From Rubrivivax sp. (GTDB lineage: Bacteria; Pseudomonadota; Gammaproteobacteria; Burkholderiales; Burkholderiaceae_C), in NCBI GenBank assembly GCA_022842595.1, contig JALHPF010000008.1, positions 109,173-173,172 of the forward strand: a stretch of 64,000 nucleotides of DNA. The letters run 5' to 3'. Position 1 is the stretch's first letter. Each line of letters starts with the position of its first letter. A program made the translations under genes and the position numbers. The notes under the pieces are model-generated. The model was given only the letters and a program-made list of their open reading frames with translations, searched no databases and was not told where the DNA came from. This document shows, one piece after another, positions 1-9,464 of this stretch.

Positions 1-3000
1 TAGCGGCGCACGCCGGGCAGGCCGGCGCCCGGGCCTGTGGCGGTTCCCGCCAGACTGGGCTTCAGCGTGGCCAGCAGCTGGCTGCGGCCGGGCAGGGCGC
101 CGGCAGGCGGTGCCACCGGCAGGCTGGCTGCGGCGGCGGCGTCGAGCTGCACCAGGCTGGCCTGCCAGACGCGCTGCGGCACCAGCGGCACCACCGCCTG
201 CACGATCTTCAGGCGGTCGCTGGCCGGCTTCGGCGTGCTGCCGGTTTCACGGGCTTCGGCCGCCCATTCGATGCGCGTGGCGCCTTCGGGCACGGTCACG
301 GTCCAGCGCAGGTCCTGCGCGGCCCCGGCAGCCAGCTGCAGTGTCTGCGCGGGCGCCACCGGCACGGTGGGCATGCCGGCGTCGCTCTGGCCGGCCAGCG
401 CCACGCGCAGCGTCATCGCCCGGTCGGTGGTGTTGCGCAACGTGAAGGCGGCGTCGATGCGGTCGCCCTCGCGCACCAGCGGCGCCAGGCCCGAGATCAT
501 CTGCAGGTCCTGCGAGACCCGGACCGTGGTACTGCCGGTGCCGAAGCGGCCGCCATCGCCGGCACCGCCGTCGTCGGCCATGGCCACCAGCCTGAAGCGG
601 GTGAGCGAGTCGTTCAATGGCACGTCGAGGCGCGCTTCGCCCCTGGCGTCGAGCACCACCGTGCCGCGCCAGAGCAGCAGCGTGTCGAACAGCTCCCGCG
701 TGGGGTTGCGGCCGCCGCCACCGCCCGGTGGCATGGCCTTGCGGCCGTAGTGGCGGCGGCCGATCAGCTCACCCTGCGCGGTCGAGGTTTCCACGCCCCA
801 AGGGCGGGGGGCATAGAGTGCATCGAGCAAGTCCCAGGACCGGTTGGGCATCAGCGCCAGCAGCCCTTCGTCGACGGCTGCAAAAGCCACCTCGGCCCCC
901 GCCAGCGGCTTGCCGCCGTGCGTCACCCGCACCAGCGCCTTCACCGTTTCGCGCACCGCGTAGGCCTGGTCGGGCGGGCGGTCGGCGGTCACCGTCACGT
1001 CCAGCTTCTGCGCCGCGCGGCCGATTTCGAGCGTGGCCACGCCGTACTTGAAGGTGGGCTTGGCCAGGTCGACCAGGGCCGTGGGCACGGGGACGTCGCG
1101 CCCTTCGTGGCGGAAGGCCTGCCACCACGAACCGGGCTCACGCCAGCCCCAGGTGAAGAAGCTCCACCAGGGCGCCTCACGCAGCCGCCCGCGCAGCACG
1201 AGCACGCCCACATGCACGTTCGGCGCCCAGCCCGCGGGAACCGGCACTTCCACCACCGGGTTGCGGCCGGTCAGCGTCACCACCCGTGCGTCGATCACGC
1301 CTTCACGTTCCACCGTCACCAGGGCCGTGGCGCTGCGAAACGGCATGCGCACCTGCAGCCGCGCCGTCTGCCCGGCTTCAAGCTCGCGCTGTTCGGGCAG
1401 CACGTCGATGCGGTCGTCGTTGTCCTGGGCGAACCAGATCTCGCCTGCGCCCGTCACCCACACGCCGGCGCCGGCCCGGGCCACGCGGCCGGCGTCATCG
1501 CGGGTGCTGGCCACCAGCTCGATCTCGCCGGTGGCTTTCGGTTCGACATCGCAGTTCAGTCGGCCTTGCGCGTCGGTCTTGCCGCTGCACAGGGTGCCCA
1601 GCTCGCGGATGCGCCGCTGCGTGTCGTAGGCATAGAAACCGCCGACGATGCGGGTGCGCGTGCTCAGCGCCTCGTGCAGCCGGCCGACCACGTCCACCGC
1701 GCGACCCGCCAGCGGCTTGCCGCGCGTGTCCACCACCAGCGCAGTGAAACGTGCACTGCCGGCCGATCCGGCCCAGGAGGGCGCACGCAGGCCCACCAGC
1801 ACGGCGGCGGGCCACAAACGCAGCGTCTGCGTCACGGTCTGCACTTCACCGTTCGGGTCGTCGAAACCCAGCTCGGCCGTCAGCTCCGAAGGCCCATTCA
1901 GCGTGGGCAGCCGGGCCACCACCAGCCGCGCCGCGCCTTGCGCGTCGGTGCTGGCACCCAGCTTGTCGGCCACGAGCCGGGCGTCGTCCTCGTTGTTGTC
2001 CTCGTCACCGGCGCGCTCGCTGCGTGGTGGGTCGAAACGGAATTCGGGGTGTTGGGCGAACACCGGTGCGGCCGGGCGCAGCAGCGCCGACAGCACCAGC
2101 GGCGCACGGGCCATCGGCCCGCCCGCCATCGCATTGAGCTGGGCGCTGAAAGCCACTTCCGCCGGCGCGATGGTCTCGCCCGGCGGTGCGGTCAGCCGGG
2201 CGTCGACCAGCGGCACGCGGAAGGCCTCGACGCGGAAGCTGCCGCTGGCCAGTCGCTGGTCGCCGCGCTTCAGCATCACGTCGTAGCCGCCCAGCGCCGC
2301 GGTCTTCGGAATGACCCAGCGGCTTTCGGCCGAGCGCGCGCCGCGTGGCCATTGCAGCACCTGCACGGTCTCGGCGCCGCTGCCCTGGTGCGTGATGAGC
2401 AGCTGGTCGGGCAGGCTGGCGGGTGCGGGCAGGGCGAGGCCGCGCTCGGTGTCGTCACGCACGAAGTGCTTCATCGACACCGTTTCGCCCGCGCGCAGCA
2501 GGGTGCGGTCGAACACGGTGTGAGCGCGGCGGTCGGGCGTGGTGCCCTGAGCGGTGGCGATGCCGAAGCGCCAGGGCTCGATGCCCTTGTGCCAGCGGCT
2601 GAAGACGAAGGCCAGGTCGGCATCGGCGCCCTGGCCGGCACGCGCGGTGACGAACAGGCCGGCGTTGCCGAGGCACTGGCCGGTCTTGCCATCCGCACCG
2701 TCGCCACCGAACTCCTCGTCGAAGCCGCGCCCGATGCGCACCGTGCCGTCGGCGCCGGTGGTGCCGCTCCACAGCGGCTGGCCGCGGCAGTCGTTCACGG
2801 CCACGCGTGCGCCGGGAACGGGTCGGGCACGCTCCAGCGTCGTCACCCAGGCCAGGCTGCTGCTGCGCCCGCGCTTGAAGTGCACGGCGATCGGTGTCAC
2901 CAGAGCGCCGGTGCGCACGTACATCGGTGCGCGGCTGGCCAGTAGTGAAGCCCCGAGGATGCGCGACTCCACTTCCACCACGTGGTAACCGCGGCCGGCC

Positions 3001-4541
3001 AGCGGCAGCGCCATGACTTCGGTGGCCCGGGGTCCTGGGGTGCCCGGGGTACCTTGGATGGAGGCCGGCTGCGGCAGTGCCACGACGCTGGCCTGGCTGT
3101 CCTGGGCGAGCAGGGAAACGCTACGGGTTTCGACGTGCCTTTCACGCTGCACCGTGCGCATGGCGCCACCAGCGCCCTGCACCTGCACGGACTCCATCCA
3201 CTGCGCCTGCGGCAGCCCGGCTTCCCGGGCGCTGACTTCGTTTTCGTGAAAGCGCTCGACGCGGCTGATCCACTGCAGCAGGGCCAGGTCGGTGGTGCCG
3301 GCATCGAGCCGGCGCACGCGCACTTGCCCGCCGGTGCTGGCGCCCTGCAGGTCGGCCTGCACCTGGCGCAATGTCAGCGGCAGCAGGGCCGGTTCACCCG
3401 CCTTCAGCGGCGCTTCGAGAATGCCGAAGGGCGCCCCGCCGAACTTCGCCAGCGGCGGCATGCGGCCCGTGGCCACGGGCAGCGGAAAACTGCCGGCGTT
3501 CGACAGCGCGCGGCCGCCTTCGTCCTTCAGGCCCATCGGCAGCAGCAGCTGGAAACTCGTGCTTTCGGGCAAGGGGGCTGCGAACTGCACGCCGTCCAGC
3601 GGGCCGGTGCCGGGCTCGCTGGGCGGCTTCGGCGCGACGGCAGCGCCAGCGGCGGGCTGCAGCCTGGCCGCCAGCGCCAGTTCACGCGGCACCGGCGCAT
3701 TGAAGCGCAGGCTCATCGGCCGCAGCGGCAGGCAGGGCGATTGCGCGTTGTCACGTTCGCAGCTGAATTCGGCGGCAAAACGTTCGCGCACGGTCCATTC
3801 GAAGCGCTGCGTGTCCTTCACCGTGCCGGCCGGCCCCCACACCAGGCGTACCTGGGTGGCGGCCGGGAAGGGGCGCTGGCAAGCCAGCAGCACCTGACGG
3901 TCGGGCGGGACGCTGCGGCCGCGGCTGCGCAGCACGGCATCGCGCGCGGCGCCCGTGGTCACGCTGACGCCGATGCGTTCGCCCAGGCCGTCGACCTCGC
4001 ACCAGGCGCGCTGCGCGGCCCGCGCGGCGTCGGCCGGGCCGTTGAAACGCAGCAGGAACTGCTGGTCTTCCTCGATCTCGGCGCCTTCGTCAGGCTGTAC
4101 CGTCACAACCCGGGGTGCACCAGTGGCGAATTGCCAGCGTGTGGTGCCTTCCAGCGCCCCGCCCAGCGGGGTGAAGCCTGGCGCGATGCTCAACGTGCAC
4201 CGCTTGGACGCTGGCAGCGCTTCGTTGAAGTCGAACAGCCAGCGTTGCGCGTCGGCCCAGCGGCCGCTGCCCGCGGGTGTTCCCCCTTCGCAGGCCAGCA
4301 GGGCCGGCGCGGGCGCTCGCGGGTCGCCGGCGGCCACCACCGGCGCGTCGAAACGCAGCACGACCTGGCGCACCTCGGCCACCTCGCCCTGCGGCGACAC
4401 GGCCGCCACACGCGCGGCGCCTGCCGTTCCCGCCGCCAGCATGAGCAGCAGCCAGACTGCCTGCTGCAGGGTGTCCACGAGGGGCACTCCGTGCGCCCTG
4501 GGGAGCCCTCGTGCCGCCCCGCCCGCCTGTGGCACTGTCAT
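1..4541 (-). CDS. Alpha-2-macroglobulin family protein, C-terminus outside window
   Basis: About 1513 codons are visible; the 3' end runs off the left edge. Known role of the family: large periplasmic or lipid-anchored protease traps. The N-terminus (ATG at 4541) has a hydrophobic segment, WLLLMLAAGTAGAA, that reads as a signal peptide. Macroglobulin-like beta domains follow. Near codon 1370 is the family signature AFAAVDEGLLAL, then a Gly-rich stretch and the RGTVVLDARGEARLDVPL strand. The last visible residues, GLPGVRR, match the segment that in thioester-type members lies just before the CLEQ motif, so the thioester is probably within about ten codons of the edge. This is inferred, not seen. 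In relatives the gene for penicillin-binding protein 1C often lies downstream. Divergent from mrp, 121 bp apart. A GTG about 19 codons in is an alternative start. Confidence 0.85.
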   Translation of the reverse strand, partial: MTVPQAGGAARGLPRAHGVPLVDTLQQAVWLLLMLAAGTAGAARVAAVSPQGEVAEVRQVVLRFDAPVVAAGDPRAPAPALLACEGGTPAGSGRWADAQRWLFDFNEALPASKRCTLSIAPGFTPLGGALEGTTRWQFATGAPRVVTVQPDEGAEIEEDQQFLLRFNGPADAARAAQRAWCEVDGLGERIGVSVTTGAARDAVLRSRGRSVPPDRQVLLACQRPFPAATQVRLVWGPAGTVKDTQRFEWTVRERFAAEFSCERDNAQSPCLPLRPMSLRFNAPVPRELALAARLQPAAGAAVAPKPPSEPGTGPLDGVQFAAPLPESTSFQLLLPMGLKDEGGRALSNAGSFPLPVATGRMPPLAKFGGAPFGILEAPLKAGEPALLPLTLRQVQADLQGASTGGQVRVRRLDAGTTDLALLQWISRVERFHENEVSAREAGLPQAQWMESVQVQGAGGAMRTVQRERHVETRSVSLLAQDSQASVVALPQPASIQGTPGTPGPRATEVMALPLAGRGYHVVEVESRILGASLLASRAPMYVRTGALVTPIAVHFKRGRSSSLAWVTTLERARPVPGARVAVNDCRGQPLWSGTTGADGTVRIGRGFDEEFGGDGADGKTGQCLGNAGLFVTARAGQGADADLAFVFSRWHKGIEPWRFGIATAQGTTPDRRAHTVFDRTLLRAGETVSMKHFVRDDTERGLALPAPASLPDQLLITHQGSGAETVQVLQWPRGARSAESRWVIPKTAALGGYDVMLKRGDQRLASGSFRVEAFRVPLVDARLTAPPGETIAPAEVAFSAQLNAMAGGPMARAPLVLSALLRPAAPVFAQHPEFRFDPPRSERAGDEDNNEDDARLVADKLGASTDAQGAARLVVARLPTLNGPSELTAELGFDDPNGEVQTVTQTLRLWPAAVLVGLRAPSWAGSAGSARFTALVVDTRGKPLAGRAVDVVGRLHEALSTRTRIVGGFYAYDTQRRIRELGTLCSGKTDAQGRLNCDVEPKATGEIELVASTRDDAGRVARAGAGVWVTGAGEIWFAQDNDDRIDVLPEQRELEAGQTARLQVRMPFRSATALVTVEREGVIDARVVTLTGRNPVVEVPVPAGWAPNVHVGVLVLRGRLREAPWWSFFTWGWREPGSWWQAFRHEGRDVPVPTALVDLAKPTFKYGVATLEIGRAAQKLDVTVTADRPPDQAYAVRETVKALVRVTHGGKPLAGAEVAFAAVDEGLLALMPNRSWDLLDALYAPRPWGVETSTAQGELIGRRHYGRKAMPPGGGGGRNPTRELFDTLLLWRGTVVLDARGEARLDVPLNDSLTRFRLVAMADDGGAGDGGRFGTGSTTVRVSQDLQMISGLAPLVREGDRIDAAFTLRNTTDRAMTLRVALAGQSDAGMPTVPVAPAQTLQLAAGAAQDLRWTVTVPEGATRIEWAAEARETGSTPKPASDRLKIVQAVVPLVPQRVWQASLVQLDAAAAASLPVAPPAGALPGRSQLLATLKPSLAGTATGPGAGLPGVRR

Positions 4542-4662
4542 CCGGTCCTCCGCCCACGCCCTGTCGTGCATGCCCATTCTGGCCCCTTCGAAGCCCACGC
4601 CAGCGGCTGTGCTGCCCTGGCGGATAGACTTCGCAGTCTTTGTCAGCCACCGTGCCCGGGCC

Positions 4663-5757
4663 ATGTCCAATATCACTGAAGCCGCTCTGCTCGAAGCCCT
4701 GAAGGCCGTCGTCGACCCCAACACCGAGCGCGACTTCGTTGCCGGCAAGCAGGTGAAGAACCTGCGCATCGAAGGCGGCGACATCGCCTTCGACGTCGAG
4801 CTCGGTTACCCCGGCAAGAGCCAGGTGCCGGCACTGCGCAAGGCGCTGATCGCCGCGGCGCGCACGTTGCCTGGCGTGGCCAACGTCAGCGTGAACATCA
4901 GCAGCAAGATCGTGGCCCACGCGGTACAGCGCGGCGTGCAGCTGCTGCCGGGCGTGAAAAACGTCATCGCCGTGGCCTCGGGCAAGGGCGGTGTCGGCAA
5001 GAGCACGACCACGGCCAACCTGGCGCTGGCGCTGGCCGCCGAGGGCGCCAGCGTGGGCATCCTCGACGCCGACATCTACGGCCCCAGCCAGCCGATGATG
5101 ATGGGCATCAGCGGTCGCCCCGAAAGCGCCGATGGCAAGACGATGGAGCCGCTGGAAAACTACGGCGTGCAGGTCATCAGCATCGGCTTCCTGGTCGACG
5201 CCGACCAGGCCATGATCTGGCGCGGGCCGATGGCCACGCAGGCGCTAGAGCAGCTGCTTCGCCAGACCAACTGGCGCGAGCTGGATTACCTGCTGATCGA
5301 CATGCCCCCCGGCACCGGCGACATCGCGCTCACGCTCAGCCAGCGCGTGCCGCTCACGGGGGCCGTCATCGTCACCACGCCGCAGGACATCGCCCTGCTC
5401 GACGTGCAGCGCGGCGTGGAGATGTTCAAGAAGGTGGGCGTGCCCATCCTCGGCATCGTCGAGAACATGGCCGTGTACTGCTGCCCGAACTGCGGCCACA
5501 CCGAACACATTTTTGGCGAAGGCGGCGGCCAGCGCATGGCCGAGAAATACGGTGTCGACACCCTGGGCAGCCTGCCGCTGACGATGAGCATCCGCGAGCA
5601 GGCCGACACCGGCCGCCCCACCGTGGTGGCCGACCCCGACGGCACGGTGGCCAACACCTACCGCGAGATCGCGCGCCGCGCGGCGGTGAAGATCGCCAAG
5701 CAGGCCAAGGACTTCTCGTCGAAGTTCCCGACGATCCAGGTGTCCAAGGGCACCTGA
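4663..5757 (+). CDS. apbC: Iron-sulfur cluster carrier ATPase Mrp/ApbC
   Basis: 364 residues, full length for the family. This cytosolic P-loop ATPase binds and passes on 4Fe-4S clusters to apo-proteins. Residues 5-85 form a MIP18/FeS-assembly domain. Residues 107-114 are the deviant Walker A GKGGVGKS typical of Mrp/MinD ATPases. The metal-binding pair is C274-x-x-C277 (YCCPNCGH). The open frame extends about 236 codons upstream, but similarity starts at MSNITEAALL, so this ATG is chosen. The stop touches the stop of the convergent kinase gene with no gap. A role in maturing the Fe-S-rich formate dehydrogenase nearby is possible but only inferred from proximity. Confidence 0.95.
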   Translation: MSNITEAALLEALKAVVDPNTERDFVAGKQVKNLRIEGGDIAFDVELGYPGKSQVPALRKALIAAARTLPGVANVSVNISSKIVAHAVQRGVQLLPGVKNVIAVASGKGGVGKSTTTANLALALAAEGASVGILDADIYGPSQPMMMGISGRPESADGKTMEPLENYGVQVISIGFLVDADQAMIWRGPMATQALEQLLRQTNWRELDYLLIDMPPGTGDIALTLSQRVPLTGAVIVTTPQDIALLDVQRGVEMFKKVGVPILGIVENMAVYCCPNCGHTEHIFGEGGGQRMAEKYGVDTLGSLPLTMSIREQADTGRPTVVADPDGTVANTYREIARRAAVKIAKQAKDFSSKFPTIQVSKGT

Positions 5758-7836
5758 TCAGTCGCCGGCGCCGGCTGTCGTGGCGGTGTCGGTTGGCGCC
5801 TCGGCCAGCAGTCGCACTGTGAACACCGCGCCACGAACGCCGTCGCTGCGGTTGGCGGCCGTGATGTCGCCACCGTAGCGTTCCACCAGGCTGCGGCTGA
5901 TCCACAGCCCCAGTCCGGTGCCGTCCTTCTTGCGCGTGACGAAGGGCTGGAACAGCGTGGGCAGCAGCTCGGGCGACAGGCCCGGACCGGTATCGCGCAG
6001 CTCGATCTCCAGCCCCGCCGCCTGGCCGTCGGCGCCGCCCTGCCAGTCGCGCGTGCTCAGCTGCAGTTCGCCGCCCTCGGGCATGGCATGGATGGCATTG
6101 ACGAGCAGGTTCACCAGCACCTGCTGCAGTTCCTGGCGGTTGATGGCCGCCGGCCGCGTGGCCTGCAGGCTGCGCAGCACGCGGATCCGCGTGCGCGCCA
6201 GCAGGTGGGCCACCAGCACCAGGCAGTCGTCGAGCGCCCGTATGCTGTCCACGGCTTCGACATAGCCCGCGTATTCCGATGGCCGCGCAAACTGCAGCAG
6301 CTGGGTCACGATCAGCCGCATGCGTTCGATCTGCTCGTCGACCAGGCGCAGCTCGGCGCGCACCTTGTGCGCCTGTTCCGGGCCCAGCAGTTCACGCATC
6401 AGGTCCAGGTTGCCCTGGATCACCGCGATCGGGTTGTTGACCTCGTGCGCGATGCTCGCCGTCAGCTGGCCCACCGCGGCGAGCTTCTCGTTCTTGACCA
6501 GCTGGCTCTGCGCCTCGGCCAGCTGCGCGGTGCGTTCGGCCACCTTGGCGTCGAGCTCGGCGTTCCAGCGTTGCAGCTCGCGGGTGTCGCGGTCGACCTG
6601 GTCGAGCAACTCGTCGAAATGGCGGGCCAGGCGGCCGATCTCGTCGACCTCGTCATGGCCGCCTTCGGTTGGTGCGACACGTGCACCGCCGTCACCGGCC
6701 TGCACGCGCTTCATCGTCGCTTCCATCTGTTCCAGCGGGCTGAAGATGCTGCGCGCCCAGCGCAGCGAGACCACGGCTGCGGCGATCATCACCGCAAAGA
6801 ACACCACGCCGATGCTCGCCAGCAGCGCGTACTTCAGCAGCGTGAAAGGCCGTTCGGTGAAACCCACGTACAGCATGCCCAGCGGCCGGCCGTTGCCGTC
6901 GGCCAGTGGCTGGTAGGCCGACACATACCACTCGTTGACGACGAAGGCGCGGTCGAGCCAGGTGCTGCCGCGGCCGAGCACGGCGTCGCGAACGGCCTGC
7001 GAAACGCGCGTGCCGATGGCCCGGTCGGTGCGGCCCTGCGCGTCGGCAAACAGGCGCACGTTGGTGGAGATGCGCACGTCGTCGAGGAACAGCGTGGCCG
7101 TGCCGCGGCTGCCGAACGGCAGGCTGCCTTCGGGGTAGACGATGCCGTTGATGTGGTCGATGAAGCCCAGGTTGCGGTTCAGCAGCATGCCGCCCTGGAC
7201 GTGGCCCAGCAGCCGGCCGTCGCTGCCGTGAACCGGGTGGGTGGACAGCAGCACCATCGCCCGGTCTTCCTGCTGGCGCAGGCTGGGCGCGGCATTGCGC
7301 GTGGGCAGGAGTGGCACGGCGACGCGGCCGGCCAGTTCCGCACCCAGGGCCCGGGCCTGCACCGGCGTCAGCAGTTCGACGCTGGTGCGGTCCTGGCCTG
7401 GGGCGTGCGGCGCCAGGGTGCCGTCGGCCGCCGGCGCGCCGCGCTGCGTGGCCAGCAGGTGGCCGTCTGCCGTGTGCAAGTGCAGAAAGTCCAGGCCCTC
7501 GCGTTCGCGAAAAGCCTCGAGCAAGGCTGTCCAGCCCGCGCCGCCACCGGCCGCCGCCAGCGCCTGGTGCAGCCGCTGCGATTCCGCCACCGCGGCGGTG
7601 CTGGCACCCACCTCGCCCAGCACCCGTTCGAAGTAGCCATTGGCCACTGCCAGGTCGGCGCGCACCTTCGTGATGAGCAGCCGGTCCAGGGCTGCGCTGC
7701 CCCACCACAGTAGCAGCAGGCCCAGCAGGGGCAGCACCACCAGCAGCGGCAGCAGCACCATCGCCAGCAGCTTGCGGCGGATCGACAGCCGGGCGAAAGC
7801 GCGCCCGCTCCGCGAAACCGCGCCGTCGCCCGGCAT
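5758..7836 (-). CDS. Membrane sensor histidine kinase
   Basis: 692 residues. Visible order: transmembrane segment about 24-47, a large extracytoplasmic sensor region to about residue 335 (Cache-like by size and placement), a second transmembrane segment about 336-362, HAMP linker, coiled coil, HisKA domain with SIAHEVNNP (phospho-acceptor His near 464), N box NLLVNAIHAMPEGG, and G boxes DTGPGL and DGTGLGLWIS. All catalytic motifs are present, so it should be active. The start codon overlaps the stop of the upstream response regulator (ATGA), which shows translational coupling and makes the two a cognate pair. The pair is divergent from the formate dehydrogenase genes, so control of formate oxidation is a reasonable inference. 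The signal sensed is unknown. Confidence 0.93.
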   Translation of the reverse strand: MPGDGAVSRSGRAFARLSIRRKLLAMVLLPLLVVLPLLGLLLLWWGSAALDRLLITKVRADLAVANGYFERVLGEVGASTAAVAESQRLHQALAAAGGGAGWTALLEAFREREGLDFLHLHTADGHLLATQRGAPAADGTLAPHAPGQDRTSVELLTPVQARALGAELAGRVAVPLLPTRNAAPSLRQQEDRAMVLLSTHPVHGSDGRLLGHVQGGMLLNRNLGFIDHINGIVYPEGSLPFGSRGTATLFLDDVRISTNVRLFADAQGRTDRAIGTRVSQAVRDAVLGRGSTWLDRAFVVNEWYVSAYQPLADGNGRPLGMLYVGFTERPFTLLKYALLASIGVVFFAVMIAAAVVSLRWARSIFSPLEQMEATMKRVQAGDGGARVAPTEGGHDEVDEIGRLARHFDELLDQVDRDTRELQRWNAELDAKVAERTAQLAEAQSQLVKNEKLAAVGQLTASIAHEVNNPIAVIQGNLDLMRELLGPEQAHKVRAELRLVDEQIERMRLIVTQLLQFARPSEYAGYVEAVDSIRALDDCLVLVAHLLARTRIRVLRSLQATRPAAINRQELQQVLVNLLVNAIHAMPEGGELQLSTRDWQGGADGQAAGLEIELRDTGPGLSPELLPTLFQPFVTRKKDGTGLGLWISRSLVERYGGDITAANRSDGVRGAVFTVRLLAEAPTDTATTAGAGD

Positions 7837-9278
7837 CAGGCCCAGTCGGCGGCGCGCCGCTCGAGCGTGCGGCGCGAGATGCCCAGCAGCTGCGCAGCCC
7901 GGGTCTTGTCACCGCCCACCTGCGCCAGCACGGCCAGGATGTGGCGCTTTTCAAGCGTGTGCAGGTCGACGGTGCCGCTTTCGGCGGCGCTGGCGGTTTC
8001 GGCAGTGCCCGTGGCAAGCTTGGCATTGGCTGCAGCCGGTGCAGCAGCGGCCGCGGGTGCAGACGTGGGTGCAGACGCCTTGCGCGAGAGCCCCTGATAC
8101 AGCGCAGACACATTCAAGGCGCCGACGATGAGCGAGCGCTCGAGCAGGTTGCGCAGTTCGCGCACATTGCCTGGCCAGTCGTATTCGCACAAGTAGCGCA
8201 TCTCGTCGTCGCTCACCTCGATCGGCGCCACGCCCAGCCGCGGCGCCAGCGTCGCGATGAAATGCGCCACCAGCGCGGGGATGTCTTCCTTGTGCTGGCG
8301 CAGCGGCGGCAGCCGGATGTCGACGACCTGCAGCCGGTAGTACAGGTCCTTGCGGAAGCGCCCGGCTTCCACTTCTGCGGCCAGCGGCCGGTTCGTCGCG
8401 GCCACGATGCGCACCGCCACCGGAATTTCCTGCTGGCTGCCTGCCGGCCGCACGCGCCGGCTTTCCAGCACCCGCAGCAGGCTGGCCTGCACGCTGGGCG
8501 GCAGTTCGGCGACTTCGTCGAGGAAGAGCGTGCCGCCCTGGGCGTAGACGAAGAGGCCGTCGCGCGGCGCGCTGCCGTCTTCCTGGCGCGCCTGGCCGAA
8601 GAGTTCACTTTCCAGCAGCGCCGGCGAGGCGGTGGCGCAATTCACCGGCACGAACGGGCCGGTGGCATGCTGGCTGAGTTCATGCAGCGCCTGCGCAGCC
8701 AGTTCCTTGCCGGTGCCGGACTCGCCCGTCAGCAGCACCGTGCTGTCGACCGGGGCCACGCGCTGCAGCGCCGCCTTCACGCCGCCGATGGCCAGCGACG
8801 AACCCACCAGCGCGTCGGCCGGGCGCGTGCGCTGGCGCAGCGCGCGCTTGAGCAGGAAGTTCTCGCGCTTCAGCCGCGCGCGTTCCAGCCCGTGCTTGAA
8901 GGCGTTCAGCACCTGGGTCACGCGGAAGGGCTTCAGCAGGAAGTCGCCGGCGCCGGCGCGCAGGGCCTCGATGGCGGTGTCCAGGTCGGCGAACGCGGTG
9001 ATGAGAACGACTTCACAGCCGTTGCCGTCTTCGCGCATCTCCTTCAGCAGTTCCAGCCCGCTCTTGCCGGGCAGGGTGATGTCGAGGATGACGAGGTCGA
9101 AGCGGTGTTGCAGCAGCAGGGCCTGCGCTTCCTCGGCCGAGCCGGCTTCCATCACCCGGCCGGCACGCGACGACAGGGTCTTGGTGAGGAAGTTGCGCAT
9201 GCCAGGTTCGTCGTCGACCACCAGCACCGCGGCCAGTGGCCAGTGTTCCGGCAGGGTGGGTGAGGCAGGCGTGGACAT
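7836..9278 (-). CDS. NtrC-family response regulator lacking the GAFTGA loop
   Basis: 480 residues: receiver domain (VVDDEP, phospho-acceptor D66, K116), AAA+ domain with Walker A GESGTGKE (185-192) and Walker B LFLDE (251-255), an Ala/Pro-rich linker near 410-440, and a Fis-type helix-turn-helix at the C-terminus. The stretch between ELFG (residue 225) and the Walker B, which in sigma54 activators contains GAFTGA, here reads GQARQEDGSAPRDGLF. It has no recognisable GAFTGA and is slightly shorter. GAFTGA is the sigma54-contacting loop, and Rhodobacter capsulatus NtrC, which lacks it, works with sigma70. This regulator may do the same. First gene of an operon with the kinase. Target inferred to be the divergent formate dehydrogenase operon and/or itself. 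Confidence 0.92.
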   Translation of the reverse strand: MSTPASPTLPEHWPLAAVLVVDDEPGMRNFLTKTLSSRAGRVMEAGSAEEAQALLLQHRFDLVILDITLPGKSGLELLKEMREDGNGCEVVLITAFADLDTAIEALRAGAGDFLLKPFRVTQVLNAFKHGLERARLKRENFLLKRALRQRTRPADALVGSSLAIGGVKAALQRVAPVDSTVLLTGESGTGKELAAQALHELSQHATGPFVPVNCATASPALLESELFGQARQEDGSAPRDGLFVYAQGGTLFLDEVAELPPSVQASLLRVLESRRVRPAGSQQEIPVAVRIVAATNRPLAAEVEAGRFRKDLYYRLQVVDIRLPPLRQHKEDIPALVAHFIATLAPRLGVAPIEVSDDEMRYLCEYDWPGNVRELRNLLERSLIVGALNVSALYQGLSRKASAPTSAPAAAAAPAAANAKLATGTAETASAAESGTVDLHTLEKRHILAVLAQVGGDKTRAAQLLGISRRTLERRAADWA

Positions 9279-9464
9279 CGCAGGATTGTAGGAAGCGCGG
9301 GTAGAAACCCTGTACGACAGCTCGTGGCGTCATCAGCCTGGTGAATCGACCGGTTCGGGCAAACGATTGGACAGGCCGGGCCCGGCTGCCGATAGTGCCG
9401 CATGCGGTCGCCGCGGTCGTGCGACTGCGCGACCGCGCCACCCTGCGCCACTTTCGTCCAACGC

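Noticed and set aside
750..2945. A 731-codon plus-strand frame rich in His, Gln and Arg
   Set aside because: It is the complement of the macroglobulin gene. GC-rich codon bias keeps the antisense frame open, and the composition is not protein-like.
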